Source: SHWC01 sp050173345
GTDB taxonomy: Bacteria; Pseudomonadota; Alphaproteobacteria; UBA828
Assembly: GCA_050173345.1 (NCBI GenBank)
Contig: JBFXKW010000003.1
Location: 226,187-290,186 of the forward strand
DNA: 64,000 nt
Direction of reading: 5' to 3'
A program made the position numbers and the translations under genes. The notes below the pieces were generated by a model. It was not told the DNA's origin and made no database searches. It worked only from the letters and a program-made list of their open reading frames with translations. Of the stretch, positions 17,898 to 26,591 are shown in pieces (positions within the stretch are counted from its first letter, which is position 1; every line of letters begins with the position of its first letter).

Positions 17898-19137
17898 AAG
17901 ACACTATATCCCCGCCCTTCGAGGACGCTTCGGAGATTGGGCGTACTATTCAACTCTCATGACGATGCAGCAGGTCGCCACGCGCATTTCCTATGCACAG
18001 GAAATTCATTCGAGCCAGAGTCTTTCGGAGCTAATCCAGCGTGAGCTAAAGGAAGGGCGCGCGAAGGAAATAGCGGAATACATAGGAAAGAATGATGACC
18101 GCTTTTTCAACTCCCTCGTCGTAGCAATATATGGAGGCTCGCCCGGCTGGCACGAGCTTGAGGTGACTGCTGGAGAAGATGTTGAGAGCGATGAGCTTGA
18201 CGACACAGCGCTCTATAGCATTGGCTATCTCAGCTTAACGTCAGAGGAAAAGATATTTGCGCTCGACGGACAGCATCGCTTAGCTGGTATTCAACAAGCG
18301 TTGAAGAAGGACTCCGCGCTGGGCGACGAAGAGCTTCCCGTCATATTTGTCGCTCACCACAACAATGCGGAAGGCCTGCGGAGAACCCGAAAGCTCTTCA
18401 CAACTTTGAATAAGCAGGCACGGCCAGTGAAAAAGAGCGAGATAATCGCACTGGACGAGTCGGACATGATGGCTATTGCGAGTCGGCATCTGGTAGAAAC
18501 GCACAAATACTTCAATCGCGGGCAAATTGATGTAATGCGGAAGCAGGCCAATTTGGCGCCGAACAACACACAACATCTAACGACGATTATAAATCTTTAC
18601 GATGTCCTGAACGTAATTCTTCCGTATGTCAAAGAGAGATTAGATCGGGAAAAGGCTTATCAGCTTAAAGTTTATCGCCCGGCCGATGATAAGGTGGAAG
18701 AGTATTGCGCTTTCGCAGGGAAATTTTTTGAGGATCTGGCAAAGACGTTTCCACCGCTGAAGCGATACTTCGAGGCAAAAAACCGCGAAGCAGTGCTGGA
18801 GGAAATGCGGACTGATGGTGGACACATTCTTTTTCGGCCCTTAGGGCTCCTGATCTTCTCAAGAATATTGAGAGAGCTGCGTAAGACGATGACTTATCAA
18901 GAGGCCTTGAAGGCCCTCGCAAAGCTTCCAGTGAGCATGGATGCAGCGCCTTATGCTGATACAATCTGGAACACACACCGGAAGACGATTGAGATACGTC
19001 GCGAGGCAGTTTGCCGGGAGGTGCTGCTGTATATGTTGGGACGAGTCAAGAAAGGTGAGGAACTTCGACGCAAGTATGCCCGCGCACTTGAACAGCCAGA
19101 GGACAAGGTAAATCTTCCCGACAAGATTGCCCTGTAA
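17890..19137 (+). CDS. DGQHR-domain protein (DndB-like)
   Basis: 415 aa from the ATG at 17890, which has AAGGGA about 9 bases upstream; an ATG at 17881 is closer to that site than usual. DGQHR lies at residues 126-130 in KIFALDGQHRLAGI, followed by a segment with FTTLNKQARPVKKSE that is shared among DGQHR proteins. The overall family includes DndB and other ParB-like regulators of DNA modification islands. Coupled to a GIY-YIG gene, it probably belongs to a small separate defence unit. Base composition is low in GC for this window. Confidence 0.83.
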   Translation: MTKRHYIPALRGRFGDWAYYSTLMTMQQVATRISYAQEIHSSQSLSELIQRELKEGRAKEIAEYIGKNDDRFFNSLVVAIYGGSPGWHELEVTAGEDVESDELDDTALYSIGYLSLTSEEKIFALDGQHRLAGIQQALKKDSALGDEELPVIFVAHHNNAEGLRRTRKLFTTLNKQARPVKKSEIIALDESDMMAIASRHLVETHKYFNRGQIDVMRKQANLAPNNTQHLTTIINLYDVLNVILPYVKERLDREKAYQLKVYRPADDKVEEYCAFAGKFFEDLAKTFPPLKRYFEAKNREAVLEEMRTDGGHILFRPLGLLIFSRILRELRKTMTYQEALKALAKLPVSMDAAPYADTIWNTHRKTIEIRREAVCREVLLYMLGRVKKGEELRRKYARALEQPEDKVNLPDKIAL

Positions 19138-19394
19138 CTGTACGCGACTGAAAGTCACATCCCCTCCCGAGGCCGCAGCCGCGTCGGTTTTTCCAAGCGT
19201 GACGCGAGCACCTGTTCATTTTATTGCGCCCCACCGCTGGCCGAGGTAGTCGGTAGCAGACCCGGGGTCCGGGTGATGGCGTCACGGCCGTCAGGCGTGA
19301 GTGTATAGTGATCTGATACAAGGAGACGGCGAGGAAGCCATTAGGACGCCGCTTCCATGTCCAGGGGACATACCCCGGCCATGGAGGGCGGCTT
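19138..19394. other. intergenic region at end of defence cargo
   Basis: 257 bases with no gene. GC content rises again towards 19395, marking the switch from the AT-richer GIY-YIG/DGQHR pair to the mobilisation genes. No clear terminator or repeat was found. Confidence 0.3.
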
Positions 19395-20504
19395 ATGGAC
19401 GAGCGCGAACGGCACGAGGTGCTTCGCGAATGGGCGCGCAAGATGTACCTGCGCGAGCACATGCGCACTGACGCGCTCTCGACGCATGAACTGAAAGCCC
19501 TCGATGAGCGCCTTGCCCGCTGGACGGCGGACCGGCAACACGAGGGCACGCTGCCGCCCGAATGGGAGCTGAATGCCCGGCGGGCGGACCTTACCCGCTC
19601 GTTCCGTCATGGCCGCGATGAAGCGCGGCCCCTGTTCACGCCCGAGGAGCTGCGGGATGTGGACGCAAGCCGCGCCGCGGCGGCGCTGCGCGATCAAATC
19701 GAGCGCAAGACTGACTATGCGGGCGCCCTGAGCCGTCTGGCGACGCAGTACGCGGTGGCCAACGGCCTGAACGAACTGGATGCGCGCAAGAACATCACCG
19801 ATCGCTTCGGCAGCCTGTTCGGGCGCTCGGTCCTCGACTACGCGCGGGAGCAGCATCGGCGGCAGAGCCAGCAGCAGCAGCATGGTGAGGACCGGCTGTT
19901 TCCGGCCGAATGGGGCTGGGACAGGTATGAACCCGCCTACCGCCGCCTGCTCGCCTATGACGCGGTGACGCACATTGGCCGGGAAGACGGGACGCTCAGT
20001 GCCCAGGAGATCAGCGAGCGCGGCAAACGCCGTGCCCGCTGGGTGGCCGAACAGCAACGCCATGACCGTTTACCGCGGCAAGGCGTTGCCAATCTCCGCA
20101 CGCCGTCTCCGAACGAGATTCTCCTGCCCCGCCAGAAGGCGTTCGCGCGCGAAGAGCGGCGCCGCTCGCAAGGGGCGGACGGCGCCTACTGGCGCGCGGT
20201 TGACGGCTATGCCGGGTTCGTGAAGCAGGAAATCCGGGAAGCCCGGCGCTACACGCGGATCATGGACGATTGCGCGATCGAGGGGGCGGAGTCACACGGC
20301 CGTCCGGTGGCGCAGGTCAAGCGCGATATCGAATCCCGCTTCACCCTGCACAATCTCGATACGCCCGCCGAATATCTGGAAGGCCGGCTGGAGCGGGACC
20401 GCCGGCAGGCGGATGAGCGCTCGCGGGATGACGGCCAGACCCGGAGCGAATCCAAGAACCGGAAGAACCGGGACAAGGAGCGCGACGGCGGCCGGGAGAT
20501 GTAG
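19395..20504 (+). CDS. highly charged hypothetical protein of the mobilisation region
   Basis: 369 aa, extremely rich in Arg, Glu, Asp and Gln, with no signal peptide or membrane helix. The N-terminus (DERERHEVLREWARKMYLRE) and several later stretches look like long charged helices; the last 40 residues are almost all charged. Such proteins commonly sit next to relaxase genes on plasmids and integrative elements and may bind DNA or the relaxosome. It converges with the small leftward gene at 20511, with six bases between stops. No family is recognised. Confidence 0.7.
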   Translation: MDERERHEVLREWARKMYLREHMRTDALSTHELKALDERLARWTADRQHEGTLPPEWELNARRADLTRSFRHGRDEARPLFTPEELRDVDASRAAAALRDQIERKTDYAGALSRLATQYAVANGLNELDARKNITDRFGSLFGRSVLDYAREQHRRQSQQQQHGEDRLFPAEWGWDRYEPAYRRLLAYDAVTHIGREDGTLSAQEISERGKRRARWVAEQQRHDRLPRQGVANLRTPSPNEILLPRQKAFAREERRRSQGADGAYWRAVDGYAGFVKQEIREARRYTRIMDDCAIEGAESHGRPVAQVKRDIESRFTLHNLDTPAEYLEGRLERDRRQADERSRDDGQTRSESKNRKNRDKERDGGREM

Positions 20505-20510
20505 CGCCGC

Positions 20511-20798
20511 TCAGTGCGGCACGCGTCCGCGACGCGGGATGCCGATGCGCGTGACCGGCACGGCCGGGAACATGCGCCCGTCGATGAGCTGAAACGTGAT
20601 GTCCGTCGCAGCGCCGCCAGCGTTGTGAATCGCGGCAATATCCATGTTGGATACGCCGTAGACCGTTTCGCAGATATAGCCGTACTCCCGGTCAGGCTCG
20701 GTGTCCTGAAGCGCGCCGCTCTCTTCAAGGGCGGTAATGACTTCGGCAATCGCGAGGTCGATGACGTAGGGATCGATATTGATGGTGCGCGCACTCAT
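20511..20798 (-). CDS. small hypothetical protein
   Basis: 95 aa from the ATG at 20798; an in-frame start at 20855 would reach the previous gene. The sequence is acidic, with a regular N-terminal helix (DLAIAEVITALEESGALQDTEPD) and no membrane segment. It is the last gene of a leftward set running mobC, relaxase, 150-aa protein and this one. Function is unknown. Confidence 0.55.
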   Translation of the reverse strand: MSARTINIDPYVIDLAIAEVITALEESGALQDTEPDREYGYICETVYGVSNMDIAAIHNAGGAATDITFQLIDGRMFPAVPVTRIGIPRRGRVPH

Positions 20799-20854
20799 AT
20801 ATTCCACAGTACATGAATGTACTTCGTGCTCGCAAGAATGGCCGTCAGGTGCCA

Positions 20855-21307
20855 CTACCGCTCGCGCTCAATGTCGTTCCCGGTTGATCGGCGTCGTCGG
20901 GCTGTCCGCGCGGCCGCATTACCGCTCCGCTCCCTGCCGCGTTCATGATCGCGTTGGGCGCGCTTGTGGTCACGATACTGCTGCCTGGTGGGCTGCGGAA
21001 ACGCGCTCACGATCTTGTTGACGATCTCATGGTCATCCGGCGTGGGCGGGCGCGTCGCCCAGCCGCGGTCGTAGTGGATGATCATCTCGCCGTCGTGCCA
21101 GATTTCGAGCTTGGAGACGCGGCTGCCATAGAGACCGTACGCGCTGGCGCGGTCATAGACCTTGGCGCTGAAATAGTATCCCGGATGGCCGCGCGCATAG
21201 CCGCTGAGCCAGAAATCCGCCAGCGGATCGCCCTTCGCCAGCGCGATCTTCTCGTAGTCGACCGGATAAGGTGACCGTGCGGTCCCGTTCGCCTGTTCGT
21301 TCATCAT
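20855..21307 (-). CDS. hypothetical protein downstream of the relaxase
   Basis: 150 aa from the ATG pair at 21307/21304, immediately after the relaxase stop. Residues 1-100 contain a compact conserved-looking region with WLSGYARGHPGYYFSAKVYD, SKLEIWHDGEMIIHYDRGW and a proline-rich turn; the last 45 residues are Arg-rich and disordered. No family was recognised. Tight packing behind the relaxase suggests a mobilisation accessory role. Confidence 0.65.
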   Translation of the reverse strand: MMNEQANGTARSPYPVDYEKIALAKGDPLADFWLSGYARGHPGYYFSAKVYDRASAYGLYGSRVSKLEIWHDGEMIIHYDRGWATRPPTPDDHEIVNKIVSAFPQPTRQQYRDHKRAQRDHERGRERSGNAAARTARRRRSTGNDIERER

Positions 21308-21308
21308 C

Positions 21309-23021
21309 TCACATCCCTCTTCCATGATCGCGGTCGCGGCGGTTCTTCCGGCTGCGGCGCGAACGCCCCTCGGGTGAGCGCGGGCGGTCGGGACCGCGCG
21401 GTTTCGTCGGCGGCTTCGGCGTGTGGCCGCCGGTGTTGCCACAACCGCCGCCCCCGTCGCCGTCATCGCCGTCATCGCTGCCGGCGGCGCGCGTGAACTC
21501 GCTTGTGAGATCGACGCGGCCTGCCGTGCTTTGAGCCTCCTTCTCCCGGCGCAGCCGGTCCTCTTCCTCAAAGGCGCGTTTGGTTTCGGACGTGTGCCGG
21601 TTCGCGGCCTTGTGCGGCGCGGCCGGACGGCCCGGCGGGCCGAAGGTCAGCGCGAAGGTGGGGGAATGAACGTGCCGTTTCTGCTGCTCCTGCCGCTGTT
21701 CGCGGCGCAGCGCCTGCTGCAATGAGGCCAGCTCTTTCTTCTCGATCTGGCCCATGGCACGCCGCTCGCGCATGAGGTCGGCGGCCTGCAGCTCCTGCCG
21801 CCGCCGCAGTTCGGCCTGCTCGATCTGCTGCCGGTCGATCAGCGCGGCACGCTCGTCGCGATGTGTGTTGAAGCGCTGCCGGTCACGGTACTCGTGGAGT
21901 TTTTTGGTGATGAGGCTGATGCCGGTCACCCTGCCGAGAAACGCCACCAGTCCTTTCGGTCGGTTCTCAGCCCGCGCGATCTTCGTCGCCCGGCGCTCGG
22001 CGAGATAGGCGGCGGTGAGTTTCCGGCGCGCTGCGAGATGGTCGGATTCCTGCATCTGCCGCTTCGCCGTCTGCGCGGTTTGCAGCATGGCGATCTTGCC
22101 GTCGAGGCCGGCGCGGCGTTCTTCCTGCTGCCTGAGCAGCAGCGCGACCTGCTCGGAGCCCTGCCGTGCCTTGTGGAAGTCCTCGATCGCGCGGCGCCGG
22201 TCCTTAGCGATCGCCTGCGCCTCTTCCACGGTCGGCAGGTTCTCGGGCGCATACTCAGGCCCGAGACAATCGCGCACATGCTGCGTCTTGACCGCGCGGT
22301 CATCGATCATCTTCGGCAGGGAGTTGGTGTAACCGTAGATATCGACCAGCACGAAGTCCCGCTTGCCGGTGGCGAGGACATAGCCGAGTTCCTCAAGCGC
22401 ATGCACGAGGGCCGCGCCGCTGTCGCTTGCCTGCCAGGCCTGCGTAATCGCCGCCATGCGTTCCTGCCTGCTGATGCCGGTCTCCTCTTGCTGGATGTTG
22501 TCATAGCGCGTGAGCTGATTGCGGCGCCGCTGGTCAAGCTGTCTTTGTTCGTGACGAAGGTAACCCTCGGGCAGCTCAAGCCCGTGATCGCGGGCGAACT
22601 CGCGCGTCACCGTCATCAGCCTGTCCTTAAAGAACGGAAGGTTGACCGCCTTGCCGGCCTCGGCATCGATTCTCGACCAGACGACGTGGCAATGCTCGCG
22701 GCCGTCCTTGATGTGAAACACGACGGCGCGCGGCTGGTCCGCGAGGCCAAGCTTTTCTTCGGTGCGGGCGATGTAGTCGAGATACTGGTCGCGGCTGATC
22801 CGGCCTTGCAGCTCGTCGGGATTGATCGACAGGCTGCACAGGTAATTGCGGCACCGGGTCAGCGCGTGGGCCTGCGCCTCCCACTCGGCAAACGCGCCGT
22901 GCAGATCCTTTGCTATGGCGCCGCGGATATGCGCGACCTCGACATACTCGTTGTCGTGAGCGTTTTGCAGGTGGGATGCGAGGTCCTGTCCGCTGCCGCG
23001 CTCTGAAGCGAAGGGGATCAT
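21309..23021 (-). CDS. relaxase / mobilisation nuclease
   Basis: 570 aa. The first 170 residues form the Relaxase/Mobilisation nuclease domain, with RGSGQDLASHLQNAHDNEYVEV, then AVVFHIKDGREHCHVVWSRID carrying the histidine pair used for metal binding. The remainder is coiled-coil and basic (many RRQ/ERR stretches, then a Pro/Gly/Arg-rich tail), as expected for a MobA/VirD2-type protein that nicks oriT and pilots the strand. It overlaps the MobC-like gene in an ATGA. The hairpin cluster at about 23470-23940 upstream is the best oriT candidate. Confidence 0.88.
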   Translation of the reverse strand: MIPFASERGSGQDLASHLQNAHDNEYVEVAHIRGAIAKDLHGAFAEWEAQAHALTRCRNYLCSLSINPDELQGRISRDQYLDYIARTEEKLGLADQPRAVVFHIKDGREHCHVVWSRIDAEAGKAVNLPFFKDRLMTVTREFARDHGLELPEGYLRHEQRQLDQRRRNQLTRYDNIQQEETGISRQERMAAITQAWQASDSGAALVHALEELGYVLATGKRDFVLVDIYGYTNSLPKMIDDRAVKTQHVRDCLGPEYAPENLPTVEEAQAIAKDRRRAIEDFHKARQGSEQVALLLRQQEERRAGLDGKIAMLQTAQTAKRQMQESDHLAARRKLTAAYLAERRATKIARAENRPKGLVAFLGRVTGISLITKKLHEYRDRQRFNTHRDERAALIDRQQIEQAELRRRQELQAADLMRERRAMGQIEKKELASLQQALRREQRQEQQKRHVHSPTFALTFGPPGRPAAPHKAANRHTSETKRAFEEEDRLRREKEAQSTAGRVDLTSEFTRAAGSDDGDDGDGGGGCGNTGGHTPKPPTKPRGPDRPRSPEGRSRRSRKNRRDRDHGRGM

Positions 23022-23344
23022 GACTGACGCCCCATGAGAGCGAGCAGCGCGGCGCGGATTTCTGAAAGCTCGGCAAGGGCTGCTTCGATGACCACGGCAT
23101 GCCCGGCATCGCCGGTCAGCGAAATCTCCTCCAGCGCATCGCCGATGCGCGCGGCCCGCCCGAGCAACCGGGCGAGCGCCTGCTGCTCGCCCGGACGGCG
23201 GCGGTTTTTGCCGAACACACAGTCGTTGAGGAAGCCATTGACGGACAGGCCGGAGGCCTCGGCGCGCGCGGCGAACTCCGCCTCCCGCTTCCGCGGCGGG
23301 CGGTAAGAGATCGGGGCAGCGCGCTTCTTCTTCTGGTCCGTCAT
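23018..23344 (-). CDS. MobC-like relaxosome accessory protein
   Basis: 108 aa. The N-terminus is basic with PISYRPPRKREAEFAARAEASGLSVNGFLND, a ribbon-helix-helix type pattern seen in plasmid MobC proteins; a leucine/alanine-rich helix follows. Such proteins bind oriT and help the relaxase open it. The stop overlaps the relaxase start by four bases, so the two are co-translated. The gene starts next to the candidate oriT region. Confidence 0.75.
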   Translation of the reverse strand: MTDQKKKRAAPISYRPPRKREAEFAARAEASGLSVNGFLNDCVFGKNRRRPGEQQALARLLGRAARIGDALEEISLTGDAGHAVVIEAALAELSEIRAALLALMGRQS

Positions 23345-23469
23345 GCTCCTCTAGCTGTGGTGTTCGGTATTACCAGCTCCGCGCGGTTTCCTTGCCGCCG
23401 TCACGCTGGTCCCGGAGCGCGGAGGTCCGGGTCGTGGTTCTGAGGGGCGCGAAAGCCCTTCAGTCGATG

Positions 23470-23940
23470 GGTGTCCAGAGGGAGAACCGAAAACTCCCTC
23501 TGGTCGAAGCCCTCATATGCGCCCGAAGCGCCAAAGGCGCGTGGGCGCTGCGATCCACGCAGCTCCGCTGCTTCGGATCATAGGGCCGAAACACCGGTCG
23601 AGGGATGCAAGGGGCGCTGAAGGCTCCTTGCTCCATGGGTCCAGGGAGAGGGAAATCTCCCTCCGGTCCAGGGTGCAGGGGCGGCGAAGGCTCCTGCCGC
23701 GGTCCAGGCGGCGCACGCCTGGCCGATGGGTTCAGGGAGAGCGGAGTCTCCCTGACGCCATGCAACGGCGGACGTTGCTTCAGCCGGCGTTGCGTTCGAT
23801 GCGCATCACGGCTGACACAATCGCTTGGCGGGGCGCGTGCCGAAGGCGCGCGGGCCGCTTAGCGATTGCACAGGGGGGTCCGCGGGGGATGTGAAATCCC
23901 CCCGCAAGGTGGGTGCGGTACTACCCGCACACACCTTGTA
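23470..23940. repeat. cluster of inverted repeats upstream of mobC, candidate oriT
   Basis: At least eight hairpins lie in 470 bases: perfect 10-bp arms at 23475-23484/23494-23503, 5-bp at 23528-23532/23536-23540, 6-bp at 23644-23649/23656-23661, 7-bp at 23704-23710/23716-23722, 9-bp at 23732-23740/23747-23755, 6-bp at 23762-23767/23773-23778, a bulged one at 23882-23905 and a nested one at 23906-23937. Several share the pattern CAGGGAGA...TCTCCCTG, so the region looks like diverged tandem units. No convincing gene is present. Position just upstream of mobC and relaxase suggests the transfer origin. Confidence 0.55.
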
Positions 23941-24201
23941 CCAAGTCTCTGCGGACTTCTTCCCCTATATTTCGATAATACCGGAGATTGTATGAATATT
24001 CCGTATACGTCCTAATGTTGCAAAATGCAAAAACGCAAATGACGTAATGAACATTCCGGCTCTACTTCGATAGCACGAGTTTCGTGCAAGGAAAACAAAT
24101 CACGCCGCTGCCGATATCGCCCGTGTGGACAACGTCCCGTCCGGGCCTTCCTGCAATGCACATTCCGAAGTCCGGGCGGGCCAACACGGGATGTACATTC
24201 C
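23941..24201. other. AT-rich spacer before the SprT-like gene
   Basis: The sequence drops in GC between about 23960 and 24070, in line with promoters for the leftward mobC or the rightward SprT-like gene. Two related segments containing ACATTCC lie near 24160 and just before the start at 24202. I see no gene. Confidence 0.3.
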
Positions 24202-24870
24202 ATGACCGAGAAGCCGCTGAACCCGACCGAGGAATATTACGGCGAGGTCGCGCGCCTGCTGCGCTGGATCAACGAGCGCTTTTTCGAGGGCGCGCTCGAT
24301 CTCCCGATGATCACCTTCCGGATGCCGATGAAGTTCTTCGGAAGGTACATTCCGGAGCGCTGGGACCATAACTCTGGCATCCATCGCGCGGAATTCAAAC
24401 TCAACCCGCTCGCCTTCAAGGCCGCCTCATTCGAGCAGAAGTGCCTTGAGCTGCTGCGCCTGATGGTGCTGATGCACCAGAACAAGGAAGGGCGCAGCAA
24501 TTATCACGACGCCAAGTTCGCGAAAGCCATGTGGCTGCACGGGGTCCAGACGCACCGCGTCGGCGCGCCGGACAAGGAAACCGGCGAGCACGTCACCTTC
24601 TCCGTCATACCCGGCATGAAGTTCGAGAAGGAGCTTGCCCGCAAGGCCGGCGGGCTGGAATTCACGTGGTCGATCCGTGAAGATGAGAAGAACCCGACCG
24701 GAGCCGAGGGGACCGACGCGGACCAGGCGGAGCCGCGCTCGGCCAACGGCAAGCGCGTCAAGTACGCCTGCACCATCGAGTCCTGCAAGACCAGCGTACT
24801 TGGGCGCAGTGGCCAGAACCTCGCGTGCATGGAGCACGATCAGCCGGCCCCTCTCACCGTCAGCGCATAA
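24202..24870 (+). CDS. SprT-like domain protein with degenerate metal site
   Basis: 222 aa. The N-terminus (EEYYGEVARLLRWINERFFEGALDLPMITF) matches the SprT/Spartan-like fold, and FKLNPLAF precedes the helix where HExxH is expected. Here that helix reads MVLMHQNKEG, so the HExxH zinc-protease motif is not intact (His92-Gln93-x-x-Glu96). The C-terminus has spaced cysteines (YACTIESC, then ACMEHD), like the zinc ribbon of SprT proteins. Versions of this protein are carried by plasmids and integrative elements; the role is unknown and it may lack protease activity. Confidence 0.75.
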   Translation: MTEKPLNPTEEYYGEVARLLRWINERFFEGALDLPMITFRMPMKFFGRYIPERWDHNSGIHRAEFKLNPLAFKAASFEQKCLELLRLMVLMHQNKEGRSNYHDAKFAKAMWLHGVQTHRVGAPDKETGEHVTFSVIPGMKFEKELARKAGGLEFTWSIREDEKNPTGAEGTDADQAEPRSANGKRVKYACTIESCKTSVLGRSGQNLACMEHDQPAPLTVSA

Positions 24871-24897
24871 AAAAAGCCCGGCCGCGAGCGGCCGGGC
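24869..24897 (-). terminator. Rho-independent terminator for the leftward gene at 24943
   Basis: Read leftward, a GCCCGGCC...GGCCGGGC stem is followed by a run of seven T. It lies just past the end of the minus-strand gene and also next to the SprT-like stop. Confidence 0.8.
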
Positions 24898-24910
24898 GTA
24901 TCTTCACGGC

Positions 24911-24944
24911 GCGGGCCTGACCTTTCGGTCAGGCCCGCTTCTTT
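24911..24944 (+). terminator. Rho-independent terminator for the SprT-like gene
   Basis: A perfect 12-bp stem (GCGGGCCTGACC with GGTCAGGCCCGC) around TTTC is followed by TTCTTT. It would end rightward transcription and slightly overlaps the last codons of the converging gene. Confidence 0.75.
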
Positions 24945-25494
24945 ATGCGCGCTTCCGGCGGCAAGCCGGGCAAATGATGTCGTCCCGGCCATCATCCTCG
25001 TGCGTTCCCTCATCGTCGGCGACGCCACCGATTACAAGCGCCATCGGGTCCAGCTCAATCCGGTCGAGCAACGCCTGCGCGCCGCGCTCAAGAACGTCCG
25101 CGAGCGGGATGCGGACCATGATCGAGATGTAGCCGTCACGGGGCTGCGCCTCCCACTCCGCCGGATCGATGCAGCGGGAGTACTCATCCTCCATCAGGAA
25201 GAAGCGAACCGCCTCCAGAGCAGGCGGCGACAGCATCGACGGCCGCTTGCCGGTAGTCCTGATCCCCTCGACGAACTGCCGAAGCCGCTCGCCAAACCGC
25301 TTGAGCCTGATTTCGGCCGCATCGCGATCATTTCTCAGGTCGTCCTCGCTCACCGGATACCCTGTCGCGTTGGAGATATCTCCCGCCACTTTGTCCCACG
25401 AGATACACCGCCGCCCGGCGTCGGGCGTAGCCTCGCGGTGCTGCTTCAGGCGGTGACGCAGAAGGTCGATCTGGGCTCTGTTGAATCGGCTCAT
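24943..25494 (-). CDS. hypothetical protein with C-terminal cysteine pair
   Basis: 183 aa from the ATG at 25494 (MSRFNRAQIDLL); an ATG at 25512 is possible. The first 60 residues resemble a helix-turn-helix style region (WDKVAGDISNATGYPVSEDDLRND), suggesting DNA binding. The C-terminus ends ICPACRRKRA, half of a zinc-ribbon-like element. No family recognised. It has its own terminator and stands alone, so it may be a regulator of element genes. Confidence 0.6.
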   Translation of the reverse strand: MSRFNRAQIDLLRHRLKQHREATPDAGRRCISWDKVAGDISNATGYPVSEDDLRNDRDAAEIRLKRFGERLRQFVEGIRTTGKRPSMLSPPALEAVRFFLMEDEYSRCIDPAEWEAQPRDGYISIMVRIPLADVLERGAQALLDRIELDPMALVIGGVADDEGTHEDDGRDDIICPACRRKRA

Positions 25495-25851
25495 CGTCCT
25501 CACCTTTCGCACGGGGCGGCGCTGAAATTGCGAGCGGCACGCCTGTCTGGTGAGGACGTGTTTTCTTAAGTGCCGGTTTTCAATTGAAGTATCCCAGCAC
25601 GAATGAAGTTCGTTCTTTTTGGGATCATAAGTACAGACAATCCGGCGGAAAACTAGGAAGTCGCTGGAAGGCCGAAGCGCGTTTTCAAGACCTCATATGA
25701 AGACGATGGAGGTCCCGATCCGCAGGAGCACAACCAGTCGCGGTGAAGGCGCGGCCACCCGGCCGCCACGAGGAAGACGCAAGGACTAGGGCTGTGCCCC
25801 GTCGCCACGTCCGTGCAAGCGGGATGGTCCCGCAAGCGAAAGGAGATGGCG
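25495..25851. other. intergenic region upstream of the DUF736 gene
   Basis: 357 bases, AT-rich from about 25560 to 25660, consistent with promoters in both directions. I find no gene and no strong repeat. Confidence 0.3.
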
Positions 25852-26265
25852 ATGCCGACACCGGGTACGTTCAGGAAGACGGAAAACGGTTTCGAGGGCG
25901 AGGTCTTTCTCGATGACGGCCGCGGTCGTCAGAAGAGGACGCTGGTCCGCAACACCAGCGAGAACGGCCCCGACTTTCATCTCGAAGCGGCCAACGGCGC
26001 GCCGATCGGCGCGGCCTGGGAAAAGAAGAGCGAACGGACCGGCAATTCTTGGATTTCGATCAGCGAGGACAACGCGACCTCGCGGAACGGTCCGATCAAC
26101 TACAGCCTCCATCACCGCGGAGGGAACGAATGGGACGCGGTCTTCTCCCGGACAAGAGCCTCCACGCGCGAGAACGATGATCTCTCGCAGGAGTCGAATC
26201 AGGCGCCCGAAAACAGGAAGGCCAAGAAGGCCGCGCCCGAGCGGGATACCGGCATGGAGCGCTAG
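25852..26265 (+). CDS. DUF736-like protein
   Basis: 137 aa; the ATG at 25852 has AGGAG six bases upstream. The first 100 residues follow the DUF736 plan: a GTF start, a GEVFLDD strand region, then DFHLEAANGAPIGAAWEK, a central SWISISEDN and a C-terminal NEWDAVFSR. The last 30 residues are charged and disordered. DUF736 proteins are small single-domain proteins found on alphaproteobacterial plasmids and integrative elements, of unknown function. A strong terminator follows directly. Confidence 0.75.
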   Translation: MPTPGTFRKTENGFEGEVFLDDGRGRQKRTLVRNTSENGPDFHLEAANGAPIGAAWEKKSERTGNSWISISEDNATSRNGPINYSLHHRGGNEWDAVFSRTRASTRENDDLSQESNQAPENRKAKKAAPERDTGMER

Positions 26266-26287
26266 CCGCCCTGTATCGGCACGAGAG

Positions 26288-26321
26288 AAGGCGGCGGAGC
26301 CTCGGCTCCGCCGCCTTTTTT
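26288..26321 (+). terminator. strong Rho-independent terminator after DUF736
   Basis: A perfect 13-bp stem (26288-26300 with 26305-26317) closes on a CTCG loop and runs into a T-tract. Reading leftward, it could also serve the gene ending at 26343 if transcription came from the other side, but that gene ends before it. Confidence 0.85.
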
Positions 26322-26342
26322 CTGCGGGGTAGCAAGAGCGCG

Positions 26343-26591
26343 TTACGCGCGCCCCTCTTCGGTACTTTCCTCCTCGCCCGCGGGTTCGCGGAGGACGATG
26401 CGGCCTCCGTTCGCCGGCAGCAGGTCGAGCTGGACCGTCAGGCCCTTGCCGTCCTCGTGATCCCAGGCCGCGCCGATGCGGGTCCAGAACTTCTTGTCGC
26501 CGCGCTCGGCGACGTGGAAGGCGATCAGTGCCGGGGGCTGGGTTTCGCGGGTCTCGCGCTTGCGGCTCTGGTTGCGGGTGCGTGTCGTCAT
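26343..26591 (-). CDS. small element-encoded hypothetical protein
   Basis: 82 aa from the ATG at 26591, which has GGAGAACGACC just upstream. The N-terminus is basic (RTRNQSRKRETRE), followed by a compact region LIAFHVAERGDKKFWTRIGAAWDHEDGKGLTVQLDLLP. The latter pattern (a WTRIGAAW turn followed by beta strands) recurs in small plasmid proteins found beside DUF736 and ArdC genes. Function is unknown. It shares a 5' leader with ardC (see 26592-26790). Confidence 0.7.
   Translation of the reverse strand: MTTRTRNQSRKRETRETQPPALIAFHVAERGDKKFWTRIGAAWDHEDGKGLTVQLDLLPANGGRIVLREPAGEEESTEEGRA

Noticed and set aside
2591..19137. dndFGH restriction genes expected with a Dnd system
   Set aside because: None of the genes in the island matches DndF, DndG or DndH as far as I can tell; the four genes after dndA have a different architecture. 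They could still lie outside the window.
23460..23894. Overlapping short frames on both strands within the hairpin cluster
   Set aside because: They lack ribosome-binding sites and motifs, and the repeat structure explains the sequence better than coding does.
23470..23940. Possible CRISPR array in the repeat-rich region upstream of mobC
   Set aside because: Repeats are palindromic, diverged and irregularly spaced, with no constant repeat-spacer pattern and no cas genes nearby.
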